A stretch of DNA of 64,000 bases from Bidens hawaiensis (lineage: Eukaryota; Streptophyta; Magnoliopsida; Asterales; Asteraceae). The position numbers were made by a program, and so were the translations under genes. Location: positions 21,033-85,032 of the forward strand of contig JAIQDT010010070.1 of assembly GCA_021521415.1 (NCBI GenBank). Direction: 5' to 3'. Of this stretch, positions 23,469 to 35,500 are shown one piece after another (within the stretch, counting starts at the first letter, position 1; every line of letters starts with the position of its first letter). The notes under the pieces were generated by a model that saw only the letters and a list, made by a program, of their open reading frames with translations, did no database searches and was not told the origin of the DNA.

Positions 23469-23934
23469 ACCTTTCTATTTTTATCCATCATTTATCCCAA
23501 GCCAAGATCCGAAAGTGAAAACCCGAACCCATTGGTTCTAGGATGTTGTAACGAGCCAAAACCGACATCAACCTTACACCGTGTTTGTAAACCGATTCGT
23601 TTAAAGGTACGTTTTATAACGAAACACTCTTTCGGCTCATTTAGAATCCCTATATCTGTAGATATGATAAAGATTAATCAAACGCAATGATTTCCAGTGA
23701 AATTCGTTAATGATTGATAGATTAATTTGTCAAACGAATAACCGGGTTTATAAATGAACAAATCGCACCCTCTAAAACGAAATGTTTGGATGTTTGGATG
23801 ATTAAGGTTTGTAGGCGAGGTGAATACGAGAAGATTAGTACCAAATTCGTGTTATTTCGTCAAGATTTGAAGGATTATTGCAGATCTGATGTTTGTTGAC
23901 TGTTTGATGTTCTTGACGATTTTGACTTTGACAA

Positions 23935-24300
23935 TCGAGTCAACGAATGGATAAGAAGTGATGCTCATTCGTTATGATTGAACGAATCACTGATCATTCG
24001 TCACACAGTCATAACGAATGGGGTACATTCGCATATCTTTATAACGAATGAACCCTTCATTCGTCTTGCAGAAGGCGAATCAACCCATTTGTTATAAATA
24101 CATTCGTGTGCTCCTATAACGAATGAGCCTTTCATTCGTCTTATAGATAGCACGAATGACCTTAGTCATTCGTTATGCACTCATTCGTCTCATATCAAAC
24201 CATTCGTTATAACGAATGGAATCATTCTTTTTAACGAATGTGATAACGAATGAGGCTTAATCAGAGGTCATTCGTTATAACGAATGAGAGATAGCGAATA
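23935..24300 (+). repeat. CGAATG/CATTCG word array in LTR A2
   Basis: Irregular array of ATAACGAATG and CATTCGTTAT words, several forming perfect local palindromes such as CATTCGTTATAACGAATG near 24190-24210. Confidence 0.85.
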
Positions 24301-24770
24301 AAATAATAAATTAAGAATTGTAATGAAGTTTGTGTTATGAAGTTTGCGCCCCTACAACCCCGCTGCCAGGGGTGCTGCCCCGGACCCCCGTAGCTAGGGG
24401 TTATCATAACTAAGAAATATGTTATAGTTAGATGTAGTTAATTGATACGCGTAATTGTTATACAATTAGTCGTTGCTCGGTTAAAGAGAGGAGTTACCAT
24501 TAACTAAGAAAGGAACTGAGCTCAGGTGAGTTTCTAGCCCCATTTTCTTGTTATGTTTTCGGGGCTGTATGCATACGCGATATGATTAGTTAATACACTT
24601 ACCTTAAATGGTAAGTGTATGTTATAAAAATGTTTATGTATGATATATGTATGATATTTGAATGTATATAAATGATGTATGTATGATATACGAACGGTGT
24701 GGGAAAGATTAAGAGCATGTATGAAAGTATATAATAATATAAAAGAAAAGGAAAGTATGTACGAATTGAC

Positions 24771-24960
24771 GGTTAAAGGGTTGCAGACCCTAATAATAAT
24801 ATTTGCGAAGGTTAAAGGGTTGTAGACCCTAATAATATTTGCGAAGGTTAAAGGGTTGCAGAACCTAACAATATATGCGAAGGTAAAAGGTTGCAGACCC
24901 TAATAATATCTGCAAAGGTTAAAGGGTTGTGCACCCTAATAATATATGCGAATGTTATTA
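24771..24960 (+). repeat. 36-39 bp minisatellite in LTR A2
   Basis: Five units of the type GGTTAAAGGGTTGxAGACCC followed by TAATAATATxTGCGAA. The reverse complement of the same theme (AGGGTCTG with ATATTATT) is the minisatellite of copies A3 and A5. Confidence 0.9.
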
Positions 24961-25444
24961 GGCGAAATGTTCTTTAAAACGTATAAGTATATATGTAAAG
25001 AAAGATTAGAAATATGATAGTATGAAAGAAAGAATGAAAGTATATACTTATGTACAAAAGAAAGATGAACAGGTTAAGTAAGTATTATGTATCCTCGGAT
25101 ACGTAAAAGTAAGTATGTGAATGTATTGTATGTTGCATGATTAACTAGAACTCACTCAGCGTAGCTGACTTTTAGTATGCACGCAGGTTAATAGACTGAA
25201 GCAGCTAGCTTGAGGGAGACATATGGCAGGATTTGAAGAAGCTGACATATGCAGAAGGATTTGTCATGATGTTAAATAAGATGTTTTAGGTTATGTTTTT
25301 TAAGACAAGTTTGAATATTTGTAACAAATGATCGAAGTTTTATATATTCCGCGAAAGTTTTAATTAACTCTGATATTTAGAACTGTGTTTATGAGTAAAA
25401 TCCAACGCCAACGTAGGACACCGGGACCGAGGCCTTACAAGCAT

Positions 25445-26005
25445 TTATGATGTTGGTGTTATGTTCAGCTTAAGCAATATAAATTTTTCTGATGTGTAAA
25501 GAGCTTGAAAATGGAAACCATGGTGATTTGAAGCGTTCAATGGGTCTTGGATGCATGGGTGATAGAGTCTGGAAAGGCTATGCAAAAATATTTTTTTATA
25601 TTTTTTCTGTGTTTAGAGTTTTTGTGTTTTTATGCAAAAATAACGATGAACATATGAAAATGTGTGATGTTTATGTGTTAATTTCATATGAATATACGCA
25701 AACGGAAAATGACATTGAACAAATTTATGATGTTTGACTTGATTAAACATGTTAGTTAGTAGTTTCTTAATTAGTAGTTTTGGTGAATAATTATGGAAGT
25801 CGTTTTGTTGGATCTATAACTAGAAATTGAATGATATGATTGTTGTTTTCTAAAATTCCACCTTCTTACAAAACTGATCAACCTTTTTACCATGTAATTC
25901 CGGAAATAACATTTTCGTGTGTTTGATATAAAAGAGTGTAGATGATTATGCGTGTCTAAAGAATATGTTAATACAACTTTGGATATTTTTGAACTTGAAT
26001 AGCCA
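25445..26005. other. E1 middle segment
   Basis: An 81-codon open frame at 25492-25737 (start CKELENGNHGDLKRS) matches nothing I recognise. It could be a captured gene scrap. The rest is AT-rich and unremarkable. Confidence 0.35.
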
Positions 26006-26015
26006 TATGATTATT

Positions 26016-26282
26016 TTTTTCAAACGATGACTTTTTTTAAAGGCTAAATGAGCCACAACTCTCGAGCGAGAGCCCCAACCGCCCCACTCGGGTCAAGACT
26101 ATGTTATCTTAACCGGATCCACGCTTGGCATATGAGTTTGGCTAGGCACTCCACGGGAAATTTCGAGCCCCCTGCCACTTGACAGGAGTTTCCTCACTCT
26201 AATAGAAACCCGTGTCGCCATCTGGATTCGAACCTGAGCGGCCTAATGACATCAAGTTCTAACCTTCACTTGGTTGACCATC
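26016..26282 (-). mobile_element. tRNA-derived SINE (267 bp)
   Basis: Flanked by a perfect 10-bp duplication TATGATTATT (26006-26015 and 26283-26292). On the minus strand it starts GATGGTCAACCAAGTGAAGG (A-box-like). About 35-40 bp on it has AGGTTCGAATCC, a perfect polymerase III B box. It ends in a short A run beside the duplication. This structure is diagnostic of a plant SINE. An internal poly-A (seven A) lies near the 3' end. No coding capacity is expected. It sits inside E1, so it is younger than E1. Confidence 0.85.
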
Positions 26283-26292
26283 TATGATTATT

Positions 26293-26602
26293 GGTTTTAA
26301 AATTCAATTTTCCATTACAAGTATATGAAATTGTGTTTTATATGTAAAACACGTTTTATTCAATTTACATAATTGAAATAATTGGGAAAAAAATAACTTA
26401 GTTTTACATAATTTTACATATTCTTTTACATGTAAACAAATCCGTTTTACATGTAAAATAGCTCGGTTTTACATGTAAAATAAATCATTTTAACTTTTAA
26501 AAAAACTCAGTTTTACATAACTAAAACTCTAAAATAAATCATTAATGAAAATTGTCTATTTACATTTAAATTTAATGAAATTGTTATTTCACATGTACAA
26601 TT
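26293..26602. repeat. E1 palindrome array, segment 1
   Basis: TTTTACATGTAAAA or close variants recur at about 26429, 26443 and 26465, with half-sites such as GTTTTACATAA between. The array continues after the A3 insertion at 42354. Confidence 0.85.
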
Positions 26603-27049
26603 TGTAAGGTCCCGTTACCGGTGCCCTACGTTGGACGTTGGTTTACTCATAAACACAGTTCTAAATATCAGATTTAATTAAAACTTTCACGGAATATAAA
26701 ACTTTCATAAAATATTACATAATAATTTGTAACTTGTCTTAATAAAACATTCTTGTCTTTCAAATTAAACATCAAATCATAAAACAACTTGAGTCTTCAA
26801 ATGCCAGCTTCTTTATTCAACTGCCATGTGCCCCGCTCAAGCTAGATGCCTCATCCTACTCACCTGCGTGCATACTAAAAGTCAGCTACGCTGAGTGAGT
26901 TCTAGTTAATCATATATAATACAATACATACACTTACCTTCATATATGCATCCGAAGATACACATTAAGTACTTTACTTATTACTTTCATTTCATATATT
27001 CATACATACGTTCATACTTTATTACTTCTATACTATATACTTATTGTCC

Positions 27050-27290
27050 TTTCTATCTCAGATATTATTAGGGTCTGATCCCTTCCTTTTCTATCTCAGA
27101 TATTATTAGGGTCTGATCCCTCTCTTTTCTATCTCAGATTTATTAGGGGTTGATCTCTCTTTCCTTGTCTATCTAAGATATTATTAGGGTTTGATCCCTT
27201 ACTTCTCTATCTCTGATATTATTAGGGTCTGATCCCTTACTTCTCTATTTCAGATATTATCAGGGTCTGATCCCCTTACTTCTCCATCTT
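27050..27290 (-). repeat. minisatellite in LTR A3
   Basis: Six units of CAGATATTATTAGGGTCTGA type at 35-45 bp spacing. Confidence 0.9.
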
Positions 27291-27880
27291 CGTGCATACT
27301 TTCTTTACATACCCATATCATACTCTCTCTATATATATATATATTCTTTAACATTCATACATACTCACATGTCATACATATACCTTTCATACACATTCAT
27401 AATTCATATACTTACCTTCCTTGTCCATACGTACAATATTCGAAGATCGTTCACGTACCGACAAGCTTTCGTTCACATTCAAGACATATATTAATTATCA
27501 TATAAATAATACATGGCATACACTTACCATTTAAGGTAAGTGTATTAACTATAACATCGAGTATGCACACAGCCCCGAAAACATAACAAGGAAATGGGGC
27601 TAGAAACTCACCTGGATCCTGTTTCGTTCCCCGTTAATCGTTATCCCTCTCCTTAACTGTGCTCGACTAACTGTACATTAGTTACATGTATCAATATCTG
27701 GTCTATTCATATTATTCAAGTTTCAGCCAAAATGGCTATGTCCTATTCACGAATACAATTTGCTTAGAATATTTTATCCTTAAACACTAATGTATTCAAA
27801 TATAGAGCATTCTTTCTTTCTTTGCATTCGGTTTATACAATGTATCTTGAATACATGTATAATGTATTCTAGTCACCTAG

Positions 27881-30221
27881 TGTCACACCCTCAAAATACA
27901 CTAACGGAGTTTTACCATCAGAGGGTGTGAACTAACAGGATTGAAGTCATTAGTTATATCAAACACCATTATTAAAGTCTTTTAAAAGCAAGTAAAGACA
28001 TACAAGTCTTAAGTAAATGCGAAAGCGTAAATTGTAAAGTAAATTGTTGCGTCACACGGGACGACTTAAAGCAACAGTTATCATGATAAAATTAAAAGAA
28101 ATTTAAATCATAAGAGTATAGTGAATGCATGTCCTAAACCGCTCGCTCGCCTCGGCTACCTGAGTTACATACTAAAAGTGTCAACATAGGGTTGGTGAGT
28201 TCACATATTTAAATAAAACTAAGCGTTGCGTTTTAACGTTACCAGATAGAGTTATGTCAATACATATCAATAGGTAGCTAACCTATCAAGCATGTATTAC
28301 TAAGTGTTCGACACCGAAGCTGACTGTTTATACGTTTTCCTTGCCACGTTGTCAACCACGACCATGGTAATGTGTTAGCCAAAATTACACCCGCTCGACC
28401 TACAATCGAGTTTAGAGTTGGGGTTTGTCAAACCCAGTCGTACTACTCAACACTGACTCGCTATTATCCAATATTAACTGGTTCGATTGTTCAGAAGGAC
28501 TTAGTTGGTTTGTTGCCACTTAGCGTTTCAAGTGATATATAATGAATAAAAAAATCTAAAGCATTGGAGTATGTTATCTCCCCCTAATAAAAGCGTTAAA
28601 GAGTAAAAGGGGCCGTGAAACTCACTGTTTGCGAAGTTATCAAAGTCCGGGAAAAGCGTGCGTCAAAGAAATCCTCTCTAGTTCTCTAAAACAAAGATGA
28701 TATTTCTAAGTGTTTTGAACCACGAGTGAGTCTCTAGACTCGACACATAAAAGTTATGCATGAGATGTGTTCGTTTTACGTTTGTGAAACAAGTGCGACT
28801 CGGCAACACGTTGGTGATAAGTTATGGGTGTGATTAAATATGTTATCAAATGTTAATACGATACACTTTCAGTAAAACATCTACCAAAAGTGCAAATAGG
28901 TCAAACACAATTCAAACATCGATCAACCAATCACTTTTCACATGTCAGTCAATAATTTAGCAGCTAAGTTACCGAGACCAAATTTAACACGTCAAGATTA
29001 CTCTATTTCACTATTCATAACATGCTGAGAAAATCACCAAATATTACCACAGAAGCACACATGAGTTAGGTTTCTTAAAATATTTTTATTATATTTTAGC
29101 ACATACGATTTTATCACAAGAATAAAAACAACACAGTAGTCATTATCATGCGCAACAAAAAGTTCTTGACTAGTCCTGTTACATGGTTAATCCAATTAAT
29201 GCAAGACCAATTGCGTTAGATTCCAAACTCAATTTATTAACTTCCAGAAGTATAATAAACTCAATTGGTCTTTTAGTTTGTAAGGTATGCTATTCACAAA
29301 TCAGCCTATAAAAAGGCTTCCCGAATCAGAACTGCACAACTAATTCGTAAATTATTAAAAACTAATTTCCACACGTCCAAAAGTTACAAACTTGGATTCT
29401 TTAGAAACTAGACTCGACATACTACATCATAGAGTCGATAATCACTTCAAAGCATATCATTAACATCAAGTTACAGCCGTTTAAACATGCATCTATGATT
29501 CTGCCTAGCATCAGTTTTCACCAAACTTCAACAAACTACTATCCTATGAACAATTAACCATGCATACAACCCTCTAGACTCATAATCCATCAACCATGCA
29601 TCTCAATTACACTTTTCATGCACACTTAGGGTTTATGATTAATATGCTTAATGATGCAAATAATCGATAGAATAGATTAGATAGGGTGTTTAATTTACCT
29701 AGCTAGCACCTTGGATCTTCAAACAACTTGTAAATATCTTGTATGCATGTGTATGTGTGTGTTCGGATCGACAAAGAGAGGGGGGGGGGGGGGGGGCTGC
29801 CGTCGCAAGGGAGAGGGGGGGGGGGGAAGGTATTAGGGTTTGGGTAATAATTTGTTTAAATAATTATTCAAGTTACACTTTACCCCCTGACCTTCTAGTT
29901 CACTTAGTTCTAGCACAACTAGTCAATGATATCCATAATATAATGCTATACATGCAAACATGAAGTCACATATAAACATAACACGTATTAGTACCAAGTA
30001 CTTGTTTATATTAATTATTGTTTGTTCACCAACGGTTTGAGTCGAATCGTGTGTGGTTCGGTGAAACTCCAAAAGACTACTTGTGTAATGATTGTCACGT
30101 ATCATTTAAAATCTAATTAAATGCAATGAGGAATGCGTAAACTGGAATGACATAGTGTGTGAGATCTTGAGTTTGAATTAACGGAGTTCGGGTTAACGGA
30201 GTTAACCTGATAATTGACGAG
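27881..30221 (-). repeat. Element B LTR1 (outer, 3' side)
   Basis: Complete at its outer end (CCTAG|TGTCACACC) but lacking the first roughly 90 bp, in element orientation, that LTR2 and LTR3 have. It joins LTR2 directly at 30221/30222. It contains a long G run (29781-29796 and 29815-29826) near a GT microsatellite. Confidence 0.85.
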
Positions 30222-32659
30222 TGTCTCACACCATCAAATCAACTAACGGAGTTTACCGCCTGATGGTGTGAACTAACTGGTTCGAATTCATTAGTTATAT
30301 CAAACACCATTATTAAAGTCTTTTAAAAGAAAGTAAAGACATAGAAGTCTTAAGTAAATGCGGAAGCGTAAATTGTAAAGTAAATTGTTGCGTCACACAA
30401 GACGACTTAAAGTAACAGTTGTCATGATAAAATTAAAAGAAATTTAAATCATAAGAGTATAGTGAATGCAAGTCCTAAACCGCTCGCACACCTCGCCTAC
30501 CTGAGATAAACATACTAAAAGTTTCAACACAGGGTTGGTGAGTTCACAGGTTTAAATAAAATTAAGCGTTGCGTTTTCGCGTTACCAGAGAGAGTTATGT
30601 CAATATATATCAATAAGTAGCTAACTTATCAAGCATGTGTTACTAAGTGTTTGATACCGAAGCTGACAGTTTATACGTTTGCCTTGCCATCATGTCAACC
30701 ACGACCATGGTAATGTGTTAGCCAAAATTACACCCACTCAACCTACAGTCGAGTTTAGAGTTGTGTGGGGTTTGTCAAACCCAGCGGTACTACTCAACAC
30801 TGACTCGATATTATCCATTATTAACCGGTTCGATTGTTCAGAAGGACTTAGTTGGTTTGTTGCCACTTAGCCTTACAAGTGATATATAAAGAATAAACAA
30901 AATCTAAAGCGTTGGAGTATGTTATCTCCCCCTAATAAAAGCGTTAAAAAGTAAAAGGGGACGTGAAACTCATTGTTTGCAAAGTTATCAAAGTTCGGGA
31001 AAAGCGTGCGTCAAAGAAATCCTCATTAGTGCTATAAAACAAAGATGAGAATTCTAAGTGTTTTAAACCACGAGTGAGTCTCTAGACTCGACACATAAAA
31101 CTTATGCATGAGATGTGTTCGTTTTACGTTTGTGAAACAACTGCGACTCGACAACACGTTGGTGATAAGTTACGGGTGTGATTAATTATGGTATCAAATG
31201 TTAATACGATACATTTTCAGTAAAACATTTACCGCAAGGTCAAATAGGTCAAACACAATTCAAACATCGATCAACCAATCACTTATCACATATCAGTCAA
31301 GAATTTAGCAGCTAAGTTACCGAGACAGAATTTAACACGTCAAGATTAATCTATTTCACTATTCATAACATGCAGATAAAATCACCAAAATTTAACACAG
31401 ATGCACAAGTGAGATAGTTTTCTAAAAATAGTTTTATTATATTTTTAGCACATACAATTTTATGACACGAATCAAAACAACACAGCAGGTACACAGCAGT
31501 CATTATCATGCGCAACAAAAAGTTCTTGACTAGTCCCGTTACATGGTTAATCCAATTAATGCAAGGCCAATTGGGTTAGATTCCACACTAAATTTATTAA
31601 CTTCCAAAAGCAGAATCAACTCAATTGGTCTAGTCGATTGTGAGATATGCTATTCACAAATCAGCCTATAAAAAGGCTTCCCGAATCAGAATAACACAAC
31701 TAATTCGTAAATTAATAAAAACTGACTTCATCACGTCCAAAAATTACAAAATTGGATTATTTAGAAACTAGACTCGACATAATACATCATAGAATCGATA
31801 ATCCCTTCAAAGAATATAATTAACATCAAGTTACATCCATTTTAACACGCATCTGTGATTCTGTCCAGCATCAGGTTTCACCAAACTTCAACAAACTACT
31901 AACCTATGACCAATTAACCATGCATACAACCCTCTAGACTCATAATCCATCAACCATGCATCTCAATTACACTTTTCATGCACATTTTTGGTTTATGATT
32001 AATATGCTTAATGATGCAAATAATTGATAGAATATGTTAGATAGGGTGTTTAATTTACCTAGCTAGCACATTGGATCTTCAAACAACTTGTAAATATCTT
32101 GTATGTATGTGTGTGTGTGTGTGTGTTCGGTCTAAAAAGAGAGGGAGGGGGGCTGCCATCGCACGGGAGAGGTGGAAGAGATTGGGTTTGGGTAACAGAT
32201 TGTTTAAATAATTAATCAAGTTACACTTTACCCCCTAATCTTCTAGTTCACTTAGTTCTAGCACAACTAGTCTATGATATCCATAATATAATGTTATACA
32301 TGCAAACATGAAGTCACATAACATGTATTAGTACCAAGTACTTGTTTATATTAATTATTGTTTGTTCACCAACGGTTTGAGTCGACTCGTGTGTGGTTCG
32401 GTGAAACTCCGAAAGACTACTTGTGTAACGATTGTCACGTATCATTTAAACTCTAATTAAATGCAATGAGGAATGCGTTAACTGGAATGACATAGTTCAT
32501 GTGATCTTGAGTTTGAATTAACGGAGTTCGGGTTAATGGAGTTAACATGAAATTGACGAGTGTCACATCATTCCTTTGTTGAAAGAATTTTCATCCCGAA
32601 AATTTGTGTCATGTCGCGATGGCTGCCAGAAAAGAGGCAAAAATTTGCAGTTTCTCACA
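30222..32659 (-). repeat. Element B LTR2 (inner 3' LTR)
   Basis: Starts TGTCTCACACC beside LTR1 and ends TTTCTCACA next to the polypurine tract, so it is the LTR made adjacent to the coding region. Its terminal hairpin differs from LTR1 and LTR3 by a compensated base pair (CACACCATC with GATGGTGTG). Confidence 0.88.
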
Positions 32660-32684
32660 TCATCCCCCTGTTGAAAGAAATTTT
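32660..32684 (-). other. Element B polypurine tract
   Basis: The minus strand reads AACAGGGGGATGA directly before LTR2, preceded by TTTCGGGACAAAATTTC. This is the conserved PPT context of chromoviruses. A degenerate copy of this whole stretch sits about 90 bp inside LTR2 and LTR3. Confidence 0.8.
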
Positions 32685-32699
32685 GTCCCGAAATTTAAT

Positions 32700-33470
32700 T
32701 CATACCTCCGGTGTTTTCTTATGATTTGTCGGCTTTCGCGGTTTTCGGTGCTTGGTCAACCATTTGAAAAGGTGAGGATACTTTTTCATCATTTGATCCT
32801 CGCGTTCCCACGTGAACTCTGGTCCACGTCTCGAGTTCCAACGAACTTTAACGATGGGAATCTTGCTGTGTTTGACTAATTTGGTCTCCCAATCTATTAC
32901 TTCGACCGGTTCTTCGATGAAGCGTAACTGTTCATCAACTTGCAATTCGCCCAAAGGAACTGCTAGTGTTTCGTCGGAAAGGCATTTCTTCGGTTTGGAT
33001 ACATGAAAAACATTATGTACGCCACTGAGTTCTGCTGGTAAATCCAATCGGTACGCTACCGGACCAATACGTTCGGTTATTCTAATTGAGCTAGCGTATC
33101 GTGGATTGAGTTTGTTTTGCTTCCCAAAACGAACTATACCTTTCCAAGGTGAGACCTTCATTAAAACCTTGTCACCCACTTGGAATTCCAGAGGTTTTCG
33201 GCGCCTGTCGGTGTAGCTCTTTTGGCGATCCCGTGCTGGTGCCATGCGATTCAGGATTTGGACAATCTTTTCTGAGGTTTCAAGTACTAATTCGGGACCA
33301 GTGATTTGGCTATCACCCACTTCTGCCCAGCAAAGAGGCGATCGACACCTTTGTCCGTACAACGCTTCAAACGGCGCTGCTTTAATACTGGCGTGATTGC
33401 TGTTATTATACGAAAACTCTACCAGGGGCAAGTGGGGTGTCTCCAACTCTTTCTTAAATCCAATACGCAT
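32700..33470 (-). pseudogene. Element B integrase C-terminus and chromodomain
   Basis: A 256-codon open frame. Residues 1-60 are the integrase core end ([21 protein letters not shown]). Residues about 75-150 hold the GPY/F-like module ([20 protein letters not shown]; the usual Gly-Pro is altered to [16 protein letters not shown]). Residues about 195-235 form a chromodomain ([19 protein letters not shown], ending YPHLF). In this group the chromodomain closes the polyprotein, and a 20-residue basic tail follows here. It would tether integrase to heterochromatin. It is the longest intact coding piece of the element, but it is cut off from the catalytic core by a frameshift near 33450. Confidence 0.85.
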
Positions 33471-34230
33471 GCACGCAGTATGTCCTCCAAAGTATGAATG
33501 GTGCGTTCACTTTGCCCATCCGTTTGGGGATGGTATGATGTGCTCATATCGAGGCGGGTGCCTAACGCGCTCTGTAGTGACTCCCAAAAGTGTGAAGTGA
33601 AACAGGGATCTCGATCAGATATGATTGAGACAGGCACTCCGTGTCTAGCCAGTACTTCTTTCATGTAGATGCGATCAATCTTTCCATCTTGTCCGATTCC
33701 TTGATCGGTAGGAAATGCGCAGACTTAGTCAAGCGGTCAACGATCAACCAGATGGTATCGCATCCTGTCGGTGTTTTGGGTAATCCTGTGATGAAGTCCA
33801 TGGAAATGTGTTCCCATTTCCACGTTGGGATCTCAGGTTGCTGTAACAGACCAGATGGTTTCTGATATTCCACCTTGACTCTTGCATAGGTCAAACATTT
33901 GCTCACGTAGTTGGTAATGTCGGCTTTCATGTTTGGCCACCAGTAAAGTACCTTCGGGTAATGGTACATTTTGTCTGAGCCAGGGTGAATGGAATATCGG
34001 GATTCATGTGCCTCATCCATCACCAGATTTCTCAAGTCTCCGTACCGAGGGACCCAAATCCGGTTTTCAAAATATCGGACCCCGTCCGATTTGGTTTCAA
34101 GTTGCTTATCCATGCCTCGCATGAGTTCTGATGGGAGGTTTTCGTCTTTCAAAGCTTCGAGTTGAGCATCACGAATCTGATCAGGTAAGTTGTTATGAAT
34201 CGTGAGTTGTAATGCTCGCACCCGTCTTGG
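33419..34230 (-). pseudogene. Element B integrase zinc finger and catalytic core
   Basis: The frame 33661-34419 carries the HHCC region ([18 protein letters not shown], then KCLTYAR) with the last Cys of the usual CLTC replaced by Tyr, so zinc binding is impaired. The first catalytic Asp is in SMDFITGLP. After a frameshift or stop near 33661, the frame 33419-33664 holds the second Asp (SDRDPCFTS) and the Glu region ([16 protein letters not shown]). DNA joining needs all three acidic residues; all are present, but in separate frames. Confidence 0.85.
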
Positions 34231-34740
34231 CTTAAGGGTTTCCTTTCTGCTGAGAGCATCGGCCACTACATTGGCCTTGCCCGAGTGGTATTTGATGGCA
34301 CAATCATAATCCTTAAGTAGTTTGACCCAACGACATTGTCGCATGTTAAACTCCTTTTGATCGTAGATATGTTGGAGACTCTTGTGGTCGGTGTAAATGG
34401 TAAACTTGGTACCGTACAAGTAATGTCTTCATATCTTAAGGGCAAACACCACAGCTCCGAGTTCCAAGTCATGGGTCGTATAGTTCTACTCGTGTACCCG
34501 TAGTTGTCGAGAGGAATAGGCTATAACCTTCTCAAGTTGCAAAAACACGCAGCCGAGACCCTGTATCGAAGCATCACAATGTACTGCAAAATTTTCTATC
34601 CCCTCGGGTAGCGCTAGGATAGGCGTGCTACAGAGTTTTGTTTTCAAAAGTTGGAAGGCAGACTCATGCGCATCACCCCAATTGTATTTAGTACCCTTGT
34701 GTGTCAGTGCGGTGAGGGGTTGGGCAATCTTTGAAAATCC
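34230..34740 (-). pseudogene. Element B RNase H
   Basis: The RNase H core reads ALPEG...CDAS...LGCVF near 34600-34560, an in-frame stop interrupts the HDLEL block near 34490, then [10 protein letters not shown] and [13 protein letters not shown] follow in the frame that begins at 34419. The DAS, E and D catalytic positions are recognisable. It would remove template RNA during reverse transcription. Confidence 0.8.
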
Positions 34741-35500
34741 CTTGATGAAACGTCGGTCTTAGCCAGCCAGTCCTATGAATTGTCGCACCTCAGTCGGAGT
34801 CTTAGGTGCTTCCCAGTTTTTGATGGCCTCTACCTTGCCTGGATCAACATGAATACCACTCTCATTGATCACATGTCCTAAGAAGTGAACCTCGCGAAGC
34901 CAAAATTCGCATTTAGAGAGCTTAGCGTACAATTTGTTCATTCTTTAGTAATTCCAGGATCAATCTTAGGTGTTCTTCATGGTCGCTTTTGTTCTTGGAG
35001 TAGACGAGGATATCGTCAATAAAAAAATTAACAAATTTGTCGAGGTATGCCTGGCATACTCTATTCATGAGGTCCATGAATACGACTGATGCGTTGGTTA
35101 AGCCGAAGGGCATAACCGAAAACTCATAGTGATCGTACCGAGTTCTGAATGCCATCTATGAAATGTCTTCTTCGCGCACTCTTAATTGGTGGTAATCGGA
35201 TCTCAGATCGGTCTTCGAGTATTAACTCGATCCTTGAAGCTGGTCAAACAGATCATCAATTCGGGGTAGGGGTTACTGTTCTTGACCGCCACCTTGTTCA
35301 GCTCCCGGTAGTTGATGAACATGCGAAAAGTCCCGTCTTTCTTTCGGAAAAATAGGACAGGGGCTCCCCATGGTGATGAGCTGGGTCGGATGAAACCTTT
35401 ATCCAATAAATCCTGTAATTGAGTGGACAATTCCTGAAGCTCTGCCGGTGCGAGTCGGTATGGGGCTCGTGCTATGGGGGTAGCACCGGGGGTTAAGTCG
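34740..35500 (-). pseudogene. Element B reverse transcriptase
   Basis: N-terminus in the frame 35203-36036 ([20 protein letters not shown]). The YRELNK block carries Asn where Asp is usual. A frameshift near 35255 and two stops (after QGSS and after EEDIS) follow. The frame 34922-35155 then has FGLTNAS and the catalytic FIDDILVYS. The frame 34759-34941 has the thumb ([20 protein letters not shown]). All landmarks of Ty3/gypsy RT are present, but no single frame spans them. Confidence 0.88.

Larger units (their letters stand above)
23287..25439 (+). mobile_element. Family-A solo LTR (copy A2)
   Basis: Starts TGTAACATCC and ends GAGGCCTTACA, flanked by a perfect duplication AGCAT (23282-23286 and 25440-25444). 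2153 bp with no coding sequence. It carries the TATA box, telobox, CGAAT array (23935-24300), GC-rich hairpins, the GTGAGTTTC block (24526), a 36-bp minisatellite and the CACGCAGGT block (25181-25188). Confidence 0.93.
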
